A stretch of DNA of 64,000 bases from NCBI RefSeq assembly GCF_000306255.2, contig NZ_AKWY02000021.1:16001-80000 (forward strand), written 5' to 3'. Each line of letters opens with the position of its first letter. The first letter of the stretch is position 1. The notes beneath the pieces were generated by a model that did not search any database, was not told the origin of the DNA, and worked only from the letters and a program-made list of their open reading frames with translations. Source of the stretch: Leptospira noguchii serovar Panama str. CZ214. Lineage in GTDB: Bacteria > Spirochaetota > Leptospiria > Leptospirales > Leptospiraceae. Shown here piece by piece: positions 40,501-53,475 of this stretch. Position numbers and translations under genes: made by a program.

Positions 40501-42789
40501 AACAAAAAAATTCCGTTCGATCTTGTTAAGTGGAAAGTGAAATACGTATATTCTGCCTATATCTGTCATTGGATAAGACATATTTCTTTCGATATAGATC
40601 TGTTAGACGAAGTTCATAAAGGAGCTTTACAAAACGGGGATGTTTTTTTTGCCGGTTTTAGTCTTCAAGCTAAGATCCAGAAAAAAATTTTTGCTTCGTA
40701 TTCTATAAACGAACTTTTAACGGATATAGATAATGCGGAAAAATATTTTAAGATTACAAGAGACGATTTCGCGTCTGTAATTTCAAAAAGTTCTCATCAG
40801 TTTATCAAAGCGCTTGCTGGAAAAACTTTTTCTTACGATTCTCTGGAGGATTCTGAATTTCAATACCAAGATTTTGAAAAAAAAATAGCGGAAGATAAAA
40901 ATTACACTGCGCTTTCCTATTATTATCATGATCTTACTAAACTTTATTATTTTTCAGGAAAATATCAAAAAGCTATGATATTTGCTGTAAAGTGTGAAAA
41001 GTTGATTCGGAACGCTTTTGGTTTGATTCCTTTTGCCGAATACTGGTTTTATTATGGAATTGTCATTTTAGCTAATTTTCATGAATTTAGTTTTTTTCAA
41101 AGAGTTAAATATTTAAGAAAACTGAATATTATATTTTCTTACTTTAACAAATGGAGTAAAGATTGTCCAGAAAATTTTATGGGACTTCTTGAACTTCTTA
41201 GTGCAGAAAAAAAAAGAACACGCGGAAAAATTTACGATACGATTGTAGGTTATGAAAGAGCGATTAAACTTTTTCAAGAATCAGGTTTTATTTCATTTCA
41301 GGCCTTATCGAGCGAAATGGCCGCAGAGTTTCATTATCAAGTTGGAAATTTTTCCCTTGGAAATCATTACTTAGGATACGCGATCAATTTATATTCCAAA
41401 TGGGGAGCATTGTCTAAAGTGTCTGATTTAAAAAGTCGTTTTTCGAGCCGACTTCACCTATGTTTCCTAAACGAAAGCGTTGAAAAAAAGGTATTGGAAC
41501 AAAATCTTGCCTTAGATCGGGAAATTATATTCAAAGCTTATAATGTTATTTCCAAAGAGATTGTTTTGGATAATCTTATTAAGAAATTGATGCAGATAAC
41601 GATGCAGACTGCTGGAGCTACAAAAGCGGTTTATTTTAATTTGTACGACAGAAATCCAATGGTTTATCTTATAGGACAAAACGAAAAGACAGGGATCAAA
41701 ATTGAAAAATTTCCGGAATTAGATAAATCTCAATATCCGATTTCTTATCTGAATTACGTTTTTAGAACTGGTAAATTAATTTCCACGCTTGATTCTGCTT
41801 CTGTTAGAGATTTTAACGATCAGTATATCAAAGAAAAAAAACCACAGTCCATGATTTGTATTCCGCTGATACACATTGGAAAATTAAAAGGAATTCTCTA
41901 TTTAGAAAATGAATTTGTCAAAGGAATGTTTACCGAAAGTAATATTCAAATTTTGGAACTAATCGTGGGACAAACTGTTATTTTTATAGAAAACGCCAAC
42001 CTTTATGCGGAATTAGAAGAAAAGGTGAAACAAAGGACTTCCGAACTTGATAATACAATTCATCTACTTCGAAAAGACTTATTGTATGCTCAAAAGATTC
42101 AGGATAAAATTTTATCAAAGCCAGAATCTACATTAGGCGGAATACATGTCTTTACGAAATACATTCCGATGATGTATGTAGGAGGTGACATTTATGACTA
42201 TGAAGAAATTTCTCCGGGTAAGATAAGAATTTTTTTAGCAGATGCGACTGGACATGGAGTTCAGGCTGCGTTAGTCACTATGTTGATTAAATCAGAGTAT
42301 GAAAGTCTTAAATATTTAGATACATTTCCGGGAGGTCTGATCACTGAATTGAATCGGACCATCATAGCAAAATATAAAACTCTTAAATTCTTTTTTAGTT
42401 GTATAGTCGCTGACATTGACACTAAAAAAGGAACGCTTTATTACTCAGCAGCGGGACATCCGGATCAATTCTACCTTTCGGGAAATACAATAACAAAATT
42501 GATTCGATGTGGTCCGATTATAGGTATTCTTGAAAATAAAGAATACGGTTCTCATTTTTTAGAAATATTTAAAGGGGATAAGTTGTTTTTCTTTTCTGAC
42601 GGAATGTTAGAAGGTTGTAATCCGTTTAATGAAGCGTTCGGAGAAAATAGACTTTTTGAATCGATCTTAAATTATTCTTCTAAACCGGTTTCAGAAATTG
42701 TTTCGTTGGTATTTTCTGATTTTCAAACTTTTCTTTCGGGTAAAGAAGCCGCGGACGATATCACATTTTTATCAGCTGAAGTATTGTAA
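37585..42789 (+). CDS. Giant signalling protein: kinase-like domain, AAA/NTPase, helical repeats, GAF, PP2C phosphatase
   Basis: 1734 residues. Protein-kinase fold at about 10-270 (K35; APE 174-176). The catalytic loop reads HKALRPGN (125-132), where the essential Asp of HRD is Ala127, and DFG is DFS, so it looks like a pseudokinase. AAA-type ATPase at about 295-560: Walker A GCSGSGKS (326-333), Walker B CLDDLQW. A long helical TPR-like region follows, then GAF (about 1312-1470), coiled coil, and a PP2C/SpoIIE phosphatase (about 1510-1734: GGDIYDYEE, ADATGHG, FFSDGMLEG, ADDITFL). The layout resembles cyanobacterial multi-sensor kinases, but with a phosphatase instead of a histidine kinase. 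The last 91 bases are duplicated at 52871-52961. It lies 224 bases after the oxidoreductase. Confidence 0.88.
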   Translation: MKIPGFETLDFFSEDYKFIIYRAFDQRFGKKVLIKTISQKNPTMTDVQGIYHDFRISNFVKGSKTQNSLELIRHGGVPILVLEDCNLIPFVGLFPNGIDSVQKFFEIALEISFALQEIHEKRILHKALRPGNIWIQTNTGMIRIADFSSATFSGKEVSPSNTPNLPFEILPYIAPELTGRISRVLDLRTDFYSLGIIFYEMAIGAAPFVSKDKNEILHSHLTRKPVPIHTIRNDFPVSISIIVSKLLEKDSDLRYASIQGLIYDLELCFKDFQNRKINSEFVPGSKDNPEIILDSYNLYGREKEIFVLKSSLDKAFQGETRVVFITGCSGSGKSALLKSFLKSISDRGGIFVQGKFNQYETSMPFGGLIHSLQDLVSILLSKDEKEIQEFKELISQHIGNNGKILLNQFPELEFILGSQPELPKLPTDENQNRFYHTLSNFIKVLTEISRPFVLCLDDLQWADSATLRFIESILVHSKIKNFLCILSFRSDEAGLSNSFSSVLKNIENSKVKIKRIKLGFLDEKNVYRLIQDLVPGREEQLKSVTSIFFKKTSGNPLAIIQFLGICQKKRFITYQFKSRLWKWDLEKIERLSISENVVDLLCVRIKALSPELQELLGVCSCLGKKFTLEFLSKLSFFDTLKLDQLLWSAVREGFLNIYFSQNHFLFEESLFSERIFSFSHDKIQQAVYDLLEESKRKEIHQHIGITLLTIYGPQSKDKILFQIVEHLNYTIDTIKEESIKNNLTILNYQAGLQAKNSGSYESSLQYLNFALNFLDKKASVENFELYADVILETAETEYLLGNYERVESLLILLGNKNITDLQYVRKETILVRLYSKMNRIEEAVLAGLRGMRRFKIYIPSFWCRVVLALFKELLISIILSIKKSDLELICVKKNLEPEYEALIDLFAELGPSAFTYDQNLFALIVLKIFNISLTKGVSKSSAIVYSGYGMIVNQVLKDLNQAVRYSKLAMDLNKKIPFDLVKWKVKYVYSAYICHWIRHISFDIDLLDEVHKGALQNGDVFFAGFSLQAKIQKKIFASYSINELLTDIDNAEKYFKITRDDFASVISKSSHQFIKALAGKTFSYDSLEDSEFQYQDFEKKIAEDKNYTALSYYYHDLTKLYYFSGKYQKAMIFAVKCEKLIRNAFGLIPFAEYWFYYGIVILANFHEFSFFQRVKYLRKLNIIFSYFNKWSKDCPENFMGLLELLSAEKKRTRGKIYDTIVGYERAIKLFQESGFISFQALSSEMAAEFHYQVGNFSLGNHYLGYAINLYSKWGALSKVSDLKSRFSSRLHLCFLNESVEKKVLEQNLALDREIIFKAYNVISKEIVLDNLIKKLMQITMQTAGATKAVYFNLYDRNPMVYLIGQNEKTGIKIEKFPELDKSQYPISYLNYVFRTGKLISTLDSASVRDFNDQYIKEKKPQSMICIPLIHIGKLKGILYLENEFVKGMFTESNIQILELIVGQTVIFIENANLYAELEEKVKQRTSELDNTIHLLRKDLLYAQKIQDKILSKPESTLGGIHVFTKYIPMMYVGGDIYDYEEISPGKIRIFLADATGHGVQAALVTMLIKSEYESLKYLDTFPGGLITELNRTIIAKYKTLKFFFSCIVADIDTKKGTLYYSAAGHPDQFYLSGNTITKLIRCGPIIGILENKEYGSHFLEIFKGDKLFFFSDGMLEGCNPFNEAFGENRLFESILNYSSKPVSEIVSLVFSDFQTFLSGKEAADDITFLSAEVL

Positions 42790-42935
42790 TATCTTTTTTA
42801 TAAACCATACTTCTTTAAAAGTCTTAACAACTTCTTAACTTTCTTTTTTGCTCCTTAACTCTACATGGATTGACTTAATTCCAAATTTATGGTTTATTTA
42901 TATATTAAAAGATTAGTTTCAGGAAAAAGAATATT

Positions 42936-43025
42936 ATGAATTTAGAAACTATAATGGCTTTGAGTATGGGTGGATTTTGTATCATTTATTTGGCATATAC
43001 AATTTTTAGACCGGAAAAATTTTAA
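42936..43025 (+). CDS. kdpF: KdpF, small subunit of the potassium ATPase
   Basis: 29 residues beginning MNLETIMALSMGGFCIIYLA and ending YTIFRPEKF: one membrane helix followed by the RPEKF tail typical of KdpF. Ribosome site AGGAAAAAG upstream; 9 bases separate it from kdpA. KdpF stabilises the KdpABC complex in the inner membrane. Too short for most gene finders, but its place and pattern are convincing. Confidence 0.9.
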   Translation: MNLETIMALSMGGFCIIYLAYTIFRPEKF

Positions 43026-43034
43026 GAGGTTTTT

Positions 43035-44708
43035 ATGATAACGGAATGGATTCAGCTTTATATCTTTCTGTTTGCGATCGTAATTTGTTCTCCTTTATTT
43101 GGTTTTGGATTGTATAAAGTATATTTGTATGAACCCTCTGGTTTTGAAAATTTTTTGTATAAGCTTTGTGGGATCGATCCCAATCGAAATATGGATTGGA
43201 AAGAATATGCTCTATCTTTGTTCGTGTTCAATTTTTTCGGTTTTTTACTACTGTTTTTAATTTTATTTTTTCAAAATCATCTTCCACTAAATTCCGACAA
43301 TTTTCCCGGATTAGGTTGGCACCTTGCGTTTAACACCGCGGTCAGTTTTACCACAAATACGAACTGGCAGGCTTATAGTGGAGAATCTACGCTGAGTTTT
43401 TTTTCCCAAATGGTAGGATTAACTACACAAAATTTTCTTAGCGCAACTACTGGATTATGCACTCTTCTTGCACTTTCAAGGGGTATATCAGTAAATTATA
43501 ATATTTTTGCTTTTGGGAACTTTTGGAAAGATATGATTCGAGGAACGTTATACATTCTTTTGCCTATCTCTTTTATTTTTGCTTTATTTTTGGTTGGTTC
43601 TGGAGTTGTACAAACTTTTTCCGAACCTATTTCTGTGGTTACTTTAGAAGGAAATACTCAAATAATTCCTTTAGGACCGGTTGCGTCTCAGGTTGCAATC
43701 AAACAATTAGGAACAAACGGGGGAGGTTATTTTGGGGTAAACGCGTCACATCCCTTTGAAAACCCTTCTCCAATTTCTAATTTTTTGCAGATGTTTTCCA
43801 TTTTGATTTTGCCAGGAGCTTGTGTCTTTTTATACGGAAGAATAACCGGAAGTCTCAGACATGCATGGGTGATTTTTAGTGTAATGTTTACGATATTCTA
43901 TGTTGGAATTTTAATTGTTTGGAACTTTGAATCTTCTTGGAATCCGATCAGCGGAGCCTTTGGTTTTTGGGAAGGAAAAGAAATGAGGTTCGGAATTTTA
44001 AACAGCTCCATCTGGGAAGTTGCCACAACGGTGGCGTCTAACGGATCTATAAATTCCATGCACGATAGCTTTTCTCCGATTGGTGGTCTAGTAGGAATGT
44101 TGAATATACAATTAGGAGAAATTGTATTTGGAGGAGTAGGAGCTGGAATGTACGGGATGATACTTTTTGTTTTACTGACCGTATTTTTAAGCGGGATCAT
44201 GGTGGGTCGCAGCCCGGAATATTTAGGTAAAAAAATAGAAAAGAAAGAAATTCAAATGTCCATTTTAGGAATTTTATTACCTTCTACGGTTATACTTTTA
44301 TTTACCGCAATTTCGGTAAGTATCCCAGACGCGTTATCTTCTCTTGCAAATCGAGGCCCCCATGGTTTATCAGAAATTCTTTATGCGTTTTCTTCGGGAG
44401 CGGGAAATAACGGAAGCGCGTTTGCCGGTTTAAATGCAAATACTATTTATTATAATCTTATGATTGCAATAGCGATGATATTAGGAAGGTTCGGAGTAAT
44501 TCTACCTGTTTTAGCGATTGCGGGAAGTCTCGCCGAGAAAAAAAAATCAGAGATCGTGTCGGAAGGCTCTTTTTCTACAGAAGGAGGAATCTTTTACGTG
44601 TTGTTATTGTCCGTTATCATCATAGTAGGCGCACTTACTTTTTTTCCGGTTCTTACTATCGGACCAATACTTGAGCATTTTATAATGTTACAAAATGCAA
44701 CTTTTTAA
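43035..44708 (+). CDS. kdpA: Potassium-transporting ATPase, K+-binding subunit KdpA
   Basis: 557 residues, the same length as the E. coli protein. About ten membrane helices. Four selectivity-filter loops are seen: [53 protein letters not shown] and [14 protein letters not shown]. It carries K+ across the inner membrane and passes conformational signals to KdpB. The ATG follows AAGAGG. Confidence 0.97.
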   Translation: MITEWIQLYIFLFAIVICSPLFGFGLYKVYLYEPSGFENFLYKLCGIDPNRNMDWKEYALSLFVFNFFGFLLLFLILFFQNHLPLNSDNFPGLGWHLAFNTAVSFTTNTNWQAYSGESTLSFFSQMVGLTTQNFLSATTGLCTLLALSRGISVNYNIFAFGNFWKDMIRGTLYILLPISFIFALFLVGSGVVQTFSEPISVVTLEGNTQIIPLGPVASQVAIKQLGTNGGGYFGVNASHPFENPSPISNFLQMFSILILPGACVFLYGRITGSLRHAWVIFSVMFTIFYVGILIVWNFESSWNPISGAFGFWEGKEMRFGILNSSIWEVATTVASNGSINSMHDSFSPIGGLVGMLNIQLGEIVFGGVGAGMYGMILFVLLTVFLSGIMVGRSPEYLGKKIEKKEIQMSILGILLPSTVILLFTAISVSIPDALSSLANRGPHGLSEILYAFSSGAGNNGSAFAGLNANTIYYNLMIAIAMILGRFGVILPVLAIAGSLAEKKKSEIVSEGSFSTEGGIFYVLLLSVIIIVGALTFFPVLTIGPILEHFIMLQNATF

Positions 44709-44718
44709 GGAAAGCCAG

Positions 44719-46797
44719 ATGAACCGTAAGTCCAAAGTTTTTATAGGATCCACAATTTTAAAAGAAGCAATCTTTAACACATTCAAAAAATTGAATCCTT
44801 TTTGGCAAACCAAAAATCCTGTTATGTTAGTTGTATTCTTAGGCGCAATTTTTACAACTTGGATTTTCTTTAAAGATTTATATCATGGAGTTTTCTCTTC
44901 TTTTAACCTACAAATAAGCCTATGGTTGTGGTTTACGGTGCTTTTTGCCAATTTTGCAGAAGCAATTGCAGAAGGAAGGGGAAAGGCAAGGACGGACAGT
45001 CTTAAAAAAACTAGATCTAGTATCATCGCCAAAAAACTAGTAGGGAATAAGATAGAAAACGTTCCTGGAAGTTTATTAAAAATTGGTGATATAGTTATTT
45101 GTGAAGCGGGGGATTTGATTCCGGGAGACGGGGAAATTTTGGAGGGAATTGCAAGTGTGGATGAGTCTGCAATTACCGGAGAATCTGCGCCTGTAGTTCG
45201 AGAGAGTGGAGGAGATAGAAGCGCGGTTACAGGTGGAACCAAAGTGTTAAGCGACAGAATTAAAATTTCAATTACTGCGGAACAAGGAAAAACGTTTTTA
45301 GATCAGATGATTGCATTAGTGGAAGGTGCCAAGCGTCAAAAAACGCCAAACGAAATTTCTCTTACGATGTTATTGTCTGGATTGTCGTTTATTTTTTTGA
45401 TCGCTGTGATGAGTCTTCCTTTTTTTGCGGAATTCGTTGCTAAAGAAGGAGGGCAAAGCGCAAATCTTTCTATTCCAATTTTAATTTCTCTTTTAGTATG
45501 TTTAATTCCTACTACAATCGCAGGATTATTGTCCGCTATCGGAATTTCGGGAATGGAACGCCTAATTCGTTTTAATGTAATTTCAAAAAGTGGAAGAGCG
45601 ATTGAGGCCGCAGGAGATATAGACATTCTTTTATTAGATAAAACTGGAACAATTACGTTAGGCAATAGAGAGGCAAGGGCTTTTTATCCCGCCAGAGGAG
45701 TGGAAGAAAAATACCTGGCGGATGTGGCGCAACTTTCTTCTCTTGCTGATGAAACTCCAGAAGGAAGGTCCATAGTAATATTAGCAAAAGATAAATTTGG
45801 AATTCGAGAAAGAAATTTAATAGAGATGGAAGGAGAATTTATACCTTTCAGCGCTTCTACAAAAATGAGTGGAGTAGATTTAAAAAAGGCCGGAAAGGTC
45901 GTTCGAAAAATTCGAAAAGGAGCAGGGGACTCGATTCGAAATTATCTGCATACGTTTGGTCAAAAAATTTCTACAGAACTGGAAGAAACAATTCAAACAA
46001 TTTCACAAAGAGGTAGTACTCCAATTTTAGTAACCGAAGAAGATCAACTTTTAGGTGTAATTGAATTAAAGGATATAGTCAAAGGAGGACTCAAAGAAAG
46101 ATTTGCAAGTCTTAGGAAGATGGGGATTAGAACCGTAATGATTACAGGAGACAATCCTTTGACTGCAGCTGCGATTGCTGCGGAAGCGGGAGTAGACGAC
46201 TTTCTTGCGGAAGCGACTCCCGAAACTAAGTTAAAAAAGATTAGAGAACAACAGTCCAAAGGTTATCTAGTTGCAATGATCGGAGACGGAACCAACGACG
46301 CACCTGCGTTAGCGCAATCGGATGTGGGTGTAGCTATGAATACAGGCACACAAACCGCAAGAGAAGCCGGTAATATGATCGATCTTGATAGTAACCCAAG
46401 TAAACTAATAGAAATAGTAGAGATCGGAAAACAACTTTTGATGACAAGAGGGGCATTGACTACGTTTAGCATTGCAAATGACGTAGCGAAATACTTTGCT
46501 ATTTTACCCGCTTTGTTTGGAAATTTTTATGCTACGTCGGAGATAGGTCCTTTGTCTGCTCTTAATCTAATGCAGTTAGGTTCTCAGAAAAGTGCGGTAC
46601 TAAGCGCAGTTATATTCAACGCGCTCGTGATACCTGCTCTTATACCTCTGGCTCTTAAGGGAGTCGTCTATAAACCGTTAGGTGCTGATAAAATATTAAA
46701 AAGAAATCTTTTAATTTTCGGATTGGGGGGAATGATCGTTCCGTTTTTAGGAATAAAGTGTATAGATTTGATATTAGTTTTATTAGGAATTAGTTAA
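44719..46797 (+). CDS. kdpB: Potassium-transporting P-type ATPase KdpB
   Basis: 692 residues from the ATG at 44719 (AAGGAAAG site), not the overlapping in-frame start at 44695. With this start the phosphorylated Asp in [11 protein letters not shown] is residue 307, as in E. coli. Other P-type motifs are present: [11 protein letters not shown] (TGES), [18 protein letters not shown] and [16 protein letters not shown]. It hydrolyses ATP to drive K+ uptake. Confidence 0.97.
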   Translation: MNRKSKVFIGSTILKEAIFNTFKKLNPFWQTKNPVMLVVFLGAIFTTWIFFKDLYHGVFSSFNLQISLWLWFTVLFANFAEAIAEGRGKARTDSLKKTRSSIIAKKLVGNKIENVPGSLLKIGDIVICEAGDLIPGDGEILEGIASVDESAITGESAPVVRESGGDRSAVTGGTKVLSDRIKISITAEQGKTFLDQMIALVEGAKRQKTPNEISLTMLLSGLSFIFLIAVMSLPFFAEFVAKEGGQSANLSIPILISLLVCLIPTTIAGLLSAIGISGMERLIRFNVISKSGRAIEAAGDIDILLLDKTGTITLGNREARAFYPARGVEEKYLADVAQLSSLADETPEGRSIVILAKDKFGIRERNLIEMEGEFIPFSASTKMSGVDLKKAGKVVRKIRKGAGDSIRNYLHTFGQKISTELEETIQTISQRGSTPILVTEEDQLLGVIELKDIVKGGLKERFASLRKMGIRTVMITGDNPLTAAAIAAEAGVDDFLAEATPETKLKKIREQQSKGYLVAMIGDGTNDAPALAQSDVGVAMNTGTQTAREAGNMIDLDSNPSKLIEIVEIGKQLLMTRGALTTFSIANDVAKYFAILPALFGNFYATSEIGPLSALNLMQLGSQKSAVLSAVIFNALVIPALIPLALKGVVYKPLGADKILKRNLLIFGLGGMIVPFLGIKCIDLILVLLGIS

Positions 46798-46807
46798 GGA
46801 GAATTTT

Positions 46808-47376
46808 ATGATTTTCTTAAATACTGTTATAACTTCTATTCGACTTCTTCTCGTTCTTACTTTAATTACCGGAATTTTATATCCGATTGTAATTACTGGG
46901 TTTGCGGAACGTTTTTTTCCGTTTCAATCCGGCGGAAGTAGGGTCGTAATTCAAGGTAAAACAGTAGGTTCAGAGTTGATTGCTCAGAAGTTTACAAAAA
47001 ATAAATATTTCTGGCCTAGGCCATCTGCGGTGGATTATACAACGGGGGCGTCCAATGCAAGTGTGACTAACGCGTCTTTTAGGGCAAAGGTAGAAGAAAG
47101 AAAAAAAATCCTGCTTGAAAAACACCCGGATCAAAAGCAGGTTCCTTCCGATTTATTGTTTGCATCTGGTTCTGGGCTTGATCCTCATATCAGTCCAAAT
47201 TCGGCTCGGTTTCAGATAAACCGTGTAGCAAAATCGCGCAGATTGACAGAAGGTCAAATTCTCCATTTAAAATACATCGTGGAAAGATCCATCGAAAAAG
47301 GTTATATAGGAGAAAACAGGATCAACGTACTTCTATTAAACTTGAAGTTGGATTCTGAATTTGGAGCAATATTAGA

Positions 47377-47380
<4 letters not shown>
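46808..47380 (+). CDS. kdpC: Potassium-transporting ATPase subunit KdpC
   Basis: 190 residues, as in E. coli. One N-terminal membrane helix, then a soluble domain with [18 protein letters not shown] and [25 protein letters not shown], both strong KdpC signatures. AAGGAGA ribosome site. The stop overlaps the kdpD start (ATGA). Confidence 0.96.
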
Positions 47381-49980
<2,600 letters not shown>

Positions 49981-49983
49981 AAA

Positions 49984-50667
49984 ATGAATCCTAAAATATT
50001 GGTAGCGGACGATGACGATCGTATTCGCAAGATGATACGAATCAGTTTGAATGCTTCTCACTACGAAGTGATCGAGTCTGCTACGATTCAAGAAACGATA
50101 CTCAAAGCCGCGAAAGATTCTCCGGATTTGATTTTATTAGACTTACAATTTTCGGATGGTAACGGAATTGCTGCACTGAGAGAAATACGAACTTGGAGCG
50201 AAACACCGGTCATTGTATTGTCTGTTCTTTCTTCCGATCCTGAAAAGATTTCACTGTTAGACAGTGGGGCCGATGACTATATTACAAAACCGTTTAGTAT
50301 GGGAGAGTTATTGGCAAGAATTCGAGTTGCTCTTAGAAATAAAACTCAAGATCCAGGATCTCCTATATTTGTATCCGGAAACTTATACGTAGACTTATCA
50401 AATAGAAACGTAAAGGTATCTGAGACAATAGTACACTTAACTCCGATTGAATATACATTTTTGACCTTTTTAATTCAACACGCAGGGAAGGTAGTAACAC
50501 AAGAACAGATTATACGTCACGTTTGGGGACCTTTTGCAAAAAATGAATCCGGGGCTTTGAGGGTTCACGTAGCAAGTTTGAGAAAAAAAATAGAATTTGA
50601 TTCTTCCAGTCCTGAGTTACTTTTGACGGAACCAGGAGTAGGATATAGGCTAGCAGTTCATCTATAA
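49984..50667 (+). CDS. kdpE: Response regulator KdpE
   Basis: 227 residues. Receiver domain: acidic pocket VADDDD, phospho-acceptor D53 in LILLDLQFSDG, and the YITKPF Lys. The C-terminal OmpR-type winged helix ends with GVGYRLAVHL. It should activate the kdp promoter upstream of kdpF when phosphorylated by KdpD. It starts 3 bases after kdpD. Confidence 0.96.
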   Translation: MNPKILVADDDDRIRKMIRISLNASHYEVIESATIQETILKAAKDSPDLILLDLQFSDGNGIAALREIRTWSETPVIVLSVLSSDPEKISLLDSGADDYITKPFSMGELLARIRVALRNKTQDPGSPIFVSGNLYVDLSNRNVKVSETIVHLTPIEYTFLTFLIQHAGKVVTQEQIIRHVWGPFAKNESGALRVHVASLRKKIEFDSSSPELLLTEPGVGYRLAVHL

Positions 50668-51209
50668 TATTCTGTTTATCTAATAAAAAATAAATTTAAT
50701 TTATATATATGCTAACTGAATATAAATAATAGAGATTTTGCTCAAAGCTATTGGATGAAGCACTAATTCGAAGGATTTATACTACGATCATGTAAATTCA
50801 AAAAAACTGGACGAATCTGTTGTTGGACTATGCTTTCGATCCCAGTCAATAAATTACATAAAAGAAACGTAATGCAATAATAGTCTTGAATTGCAATTTA
50901 TTATAGAATGCGATCTGTTGATCGCATCTGCAGAGCGCCCGGGAAACTCAGAGAATGCAGAAGCATTCAGGAAGCGATACATTGAGTTCAGGTGATGAGA
51001 CGCTGAGCTTGTCTACGCTTCAATTGTTTTTGCATTTGGATTTTAAATGCCTAACTTATGTTAAACGGAACTTTATGATAAAAATTAAGGTACTCAATTT
51101 TATAGAGATCAGTAAAGAAAATTATTATATTGAAGTATTATTTTATACAAAATTACGGGCCGTTTTTGTAGAGACGTCGCACCAAAGGTGCGACGTAGGC
51201 GTTAAGAAA
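50668..51209. repeat. Gap with direct repeat, family B (copy B8, reverse), family D arm and a hairpin
   Basis: 50693-50738 is a 46-base sequence repeated at 52503-52547. A reverse family B element spans about 50790-51061 (ATGTAAATTC ... TCAATAAATTACATAAAAG ... CTTATGT), longer than the other B copies. The family D right arm follows (51062-51112). No kdpE terminator was recognised. Confidence 0.55.
51172..51198. terminator. Perfect 10-bp hairpin at the end of the lipase-like gene
   Basis: ACGTCGCACC (51174-51183), loop AAA, GGTGCGACGT (51187-51196). It lies about 14 bases past the minus-strand gene's stop. There is no long T-run after it, so it may be a weak terminator or an RNA-stability hairpin. 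Confidence 0.5.
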
Positions 51210-52322
51210 TTAAAAAAGAGAAAGGAAAAGAGATGGTTTAGAAAACGGAGAGTTATGAGTCGCTTCCGGGTCCGAAATGGTGATCGCGTTCAAACCTTCT
51301 TGAAGATATTGAGCAAGGCCTTGTGTTTCAGACTGGCTAAAGAAAACGTCTTTGTCCATCCACACAACTTTCAGATTAAAACCGTTCCATATATTCTGTG
51401 CCACAGATATTCTGGGAACGGCATTTGTAGTTTGTGCGGTATAATCTAGTCCGACAATGTTTGCGGCTGCTACGTAAGGTTCTAGATCACTCATTGTTTT
51501 TAGTTGTTCGGTGGTAGGTGCCCCCGTGACCGGAACTCCGTTTACGGCGTATTTCGTATTAATATAGAAGTCATCTGGAGTTTTTACGAACCAACCAAAT
51601 TCGGCATACGGCGGGTCTGGAATACTACCTAAAATTTTTAATATTCTAAAATTCCAAACAAAACTTTTCGCAGAATTTGGATCACTCATAGGTGCGTCTC
51701 CGCCATACCAAGGCAAAGGAGAAGGAATATCACTTCCAATTAAGATTGTGTTTTCGATACCGAACGCACTCAAAAGGCTACCACCGTTTCTATGAAATAA
51801 ACCTTGTATCGTTTGAATGACCAATCCGCCGATGCTATGACCAACGATGGTCTGGATTTTTTTACCTTCTGTTTTGGTCATCCTTCCAAGTAAAGCACGC
51901 AGTGCGTCAGCATAATTTATAACGCCCAACTGGCTTAAGTTAGCTGGATACTCAGCCGTTCCAGGAGCCATCGTACTAGACCCGTGGCCAGGGAGATCCA
52001 TGATGTAAACGCTTTGAGCTTTGCCTTTGAGGATCAGTTCTTTTGCTAGAGGTTCAAAAAGAGAACTATTATCTCCGAAGCCGTGAACGAACAAAACCGA
52101 TCTAGGTTTAAAAATGATCGGACCACCCGGATCTCTTATATATTTGTAATGGACTACGTTGATTGTATAATAAGTCGTTTCTAAGGAATAGTAATTGCGA
52201 CCTACCAACTCATAAGTAAGAATTTCTCTCGCATAAGAGGCGTTAATCGAATTTGCACCAAACAAAAAAATTAGGAAACATAGGGTGAGTCCCACTTTCC
52301 TAAATTGATTTCGAATATTCAT
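51210..52322 (-). CDS. Secreted alpha/beta hydrolase (lipase-like)
   Basis: 370 residues with a signal peptide (cleavage near NSINASYA). Oxyanion region LFVHGFGDNSSL, MDLPGHGSS loop, nucleophile Ser163 in IVGHSIGGLVIQ; a candidate catalytic His is in DPEATHNSPF near the end, and Asp in VVWMDKDVFF. An extracellular or periplasmic lipase/esterase is likely. The gene is flanked by the 46-base direct repeats at 50693 and 52503, which suggests that the whole 1.8-kb piece moved or was duplicated as a unit. Confidence 0.83.
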   Translation of the reverse strand: MNIRNQFRKVGLTLCFLIFLFGANSINASYAREILTYELVGRNYYSLETTYYTINVVHYKYIRDPGGPIIFKPRSVLFVHGFGDNSSLFEPLAKELILKGKAQSVYIMDLPGHGSSTMAPGTAEYPANLSQLGVINYADALRALLGRMTKTEGKKIQTIVGHSIGGLVIQTIQGLFHRNGGSLLSAFGIENTILIGSDIPSPLPWYGGDAPMSDPNSAKSFVWNFRILKILGSIPDPPYAEFGWFVKTPDDFYINTKYAVNGVPVTGAPTTEQLKTMSDLEPYVAAANIVGLDYTAQTTNAVPRISVAQNIWNGFNLKVVWMDKDVFFSQSETQGLAQYLQEGLNAITISDPEATHNSPFSKPSLFLSLF

Positions 52323-53475
52323 AAATATTAAACTCCTTGTTTGTCTTAAGAAGAAAGTTCTGTTTCTATATAGATTTCTTAGATTTTAATGAAGCGATAC
52401 GGAAAAAACATTTTTAAGAACATTTGTAAAGCAAAAATATGTTTTTTTGAAAATAAAATTAGAATTAAATCGAGAATGGATTTAATTTTGATATAAATAC
52501 ATAATTTAATTTATATATATGCTAACAGATATAAATAATAGAGATTTGAAAAATTAATGAACAAACGGATGAAATTGTTTGTTCATTTTGATTTTTTAAG
52601 TAACTCTAATGTTAGTATTTAAATTAAAAGAACTTTTATAGAGTAGGTTTTTAGTTAATAGTAGTTAGGTGATTATTTGATAGAGGAATTAAATTTTTAT
52701 AGAAGCGGATTTAAATTACTAATTAAGAAATGAAATTTATAAATTCATGTTGTCTGTAGTTCCTATCTAAAATAGATATGAAAAGATTTTATTTGAGTAA
52801 TACCACTTTGATTGTTCTTCGCTTAACGAATATTAGGTTTTTCCGTAACTTAAAAATGGATAGAGTCGTGTTCTGATTTTCAAACTTTTTTTTCGGGTAA
52901 AGAAGCCGCGGACGATATCACATTTTTATCAGCTGAAGTATTGTAGTATCTTTCTTATAAATCCAAATTTTAAAATAAAACTTTCATAAACTCGGGGATC
53001 TATCACTGGTTTGATGTATAAAACCAAATTGTAAAATGCGTTTCGCCTTAGTTTTGTTAGTTGAATATTATTTTCATTCTTTAATGATTGAGGCGTTGAA
53101 AGTTTTATTCGGTGAAAATTTAAGTCTACCCCACAATCTTAAAATCAATCATTTCTGAATCTTTGGATAAAATATGTAAATTCCTACAGAAACCGCCTCT
53201 TTATGGTTCCATAAGTTTTTACGATTTAAATGCCTTGCAGAGTTCTCATGTTTGTTCCCAAATTTGCAATATTTAAACTTCTATTTTGTGAAAATCGGCA
53301 TAGAACGCAGGTTTGGTTTAAAAAAGCTGTTAGGCGAAATTGAAAAGGATGAGATTTATAAAAATTTTGTCTGCCGAAATTTAGGCATTTAAGTATAAAT
53401 TAGATTCTGAGGTTCAGTCTCATTTGGGTTGACTCGAAAAATACTACATCCTAAAATTGAAAAAGGAGGCCTCGT
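52323..53475. other. Gap with direct repeat, hairpin, and a stray copy of the giant-kinase gene end
   Basis: 52503-52547 repeats 50693-50738. Next is a hairpin (AATGAACAAAC / GTTTGTTCATT, about 52555-52586) inside a worn family C-like piece ending AACTCTAATG. No intact frame from 52960 to 53475. Confidence 0.5.
52871..52961 (+). pseudogene. 91-bp copy of the 3' end of the giant PP2C gene
   Basis: Matches 42714-42804 with only three differences over 91 bases, including the codons for KEAADDITFLSAEVL and the stop (TAG instead of TAA). No start or upstream coding remains. It marks either a lost tandem paralogue or a duplication linked to the arrival of the 10-kb kdp and lipase block between the two copies. 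Confidence 0.8.

Noticed and set aside
50955..51449. 164-codon plus-strand frame antisense to the lipase gene
   Set aside because: Built from family B and D repeats plus the antisense of the hydrolase 3' end. The minus-strand gene has clear family motifs.
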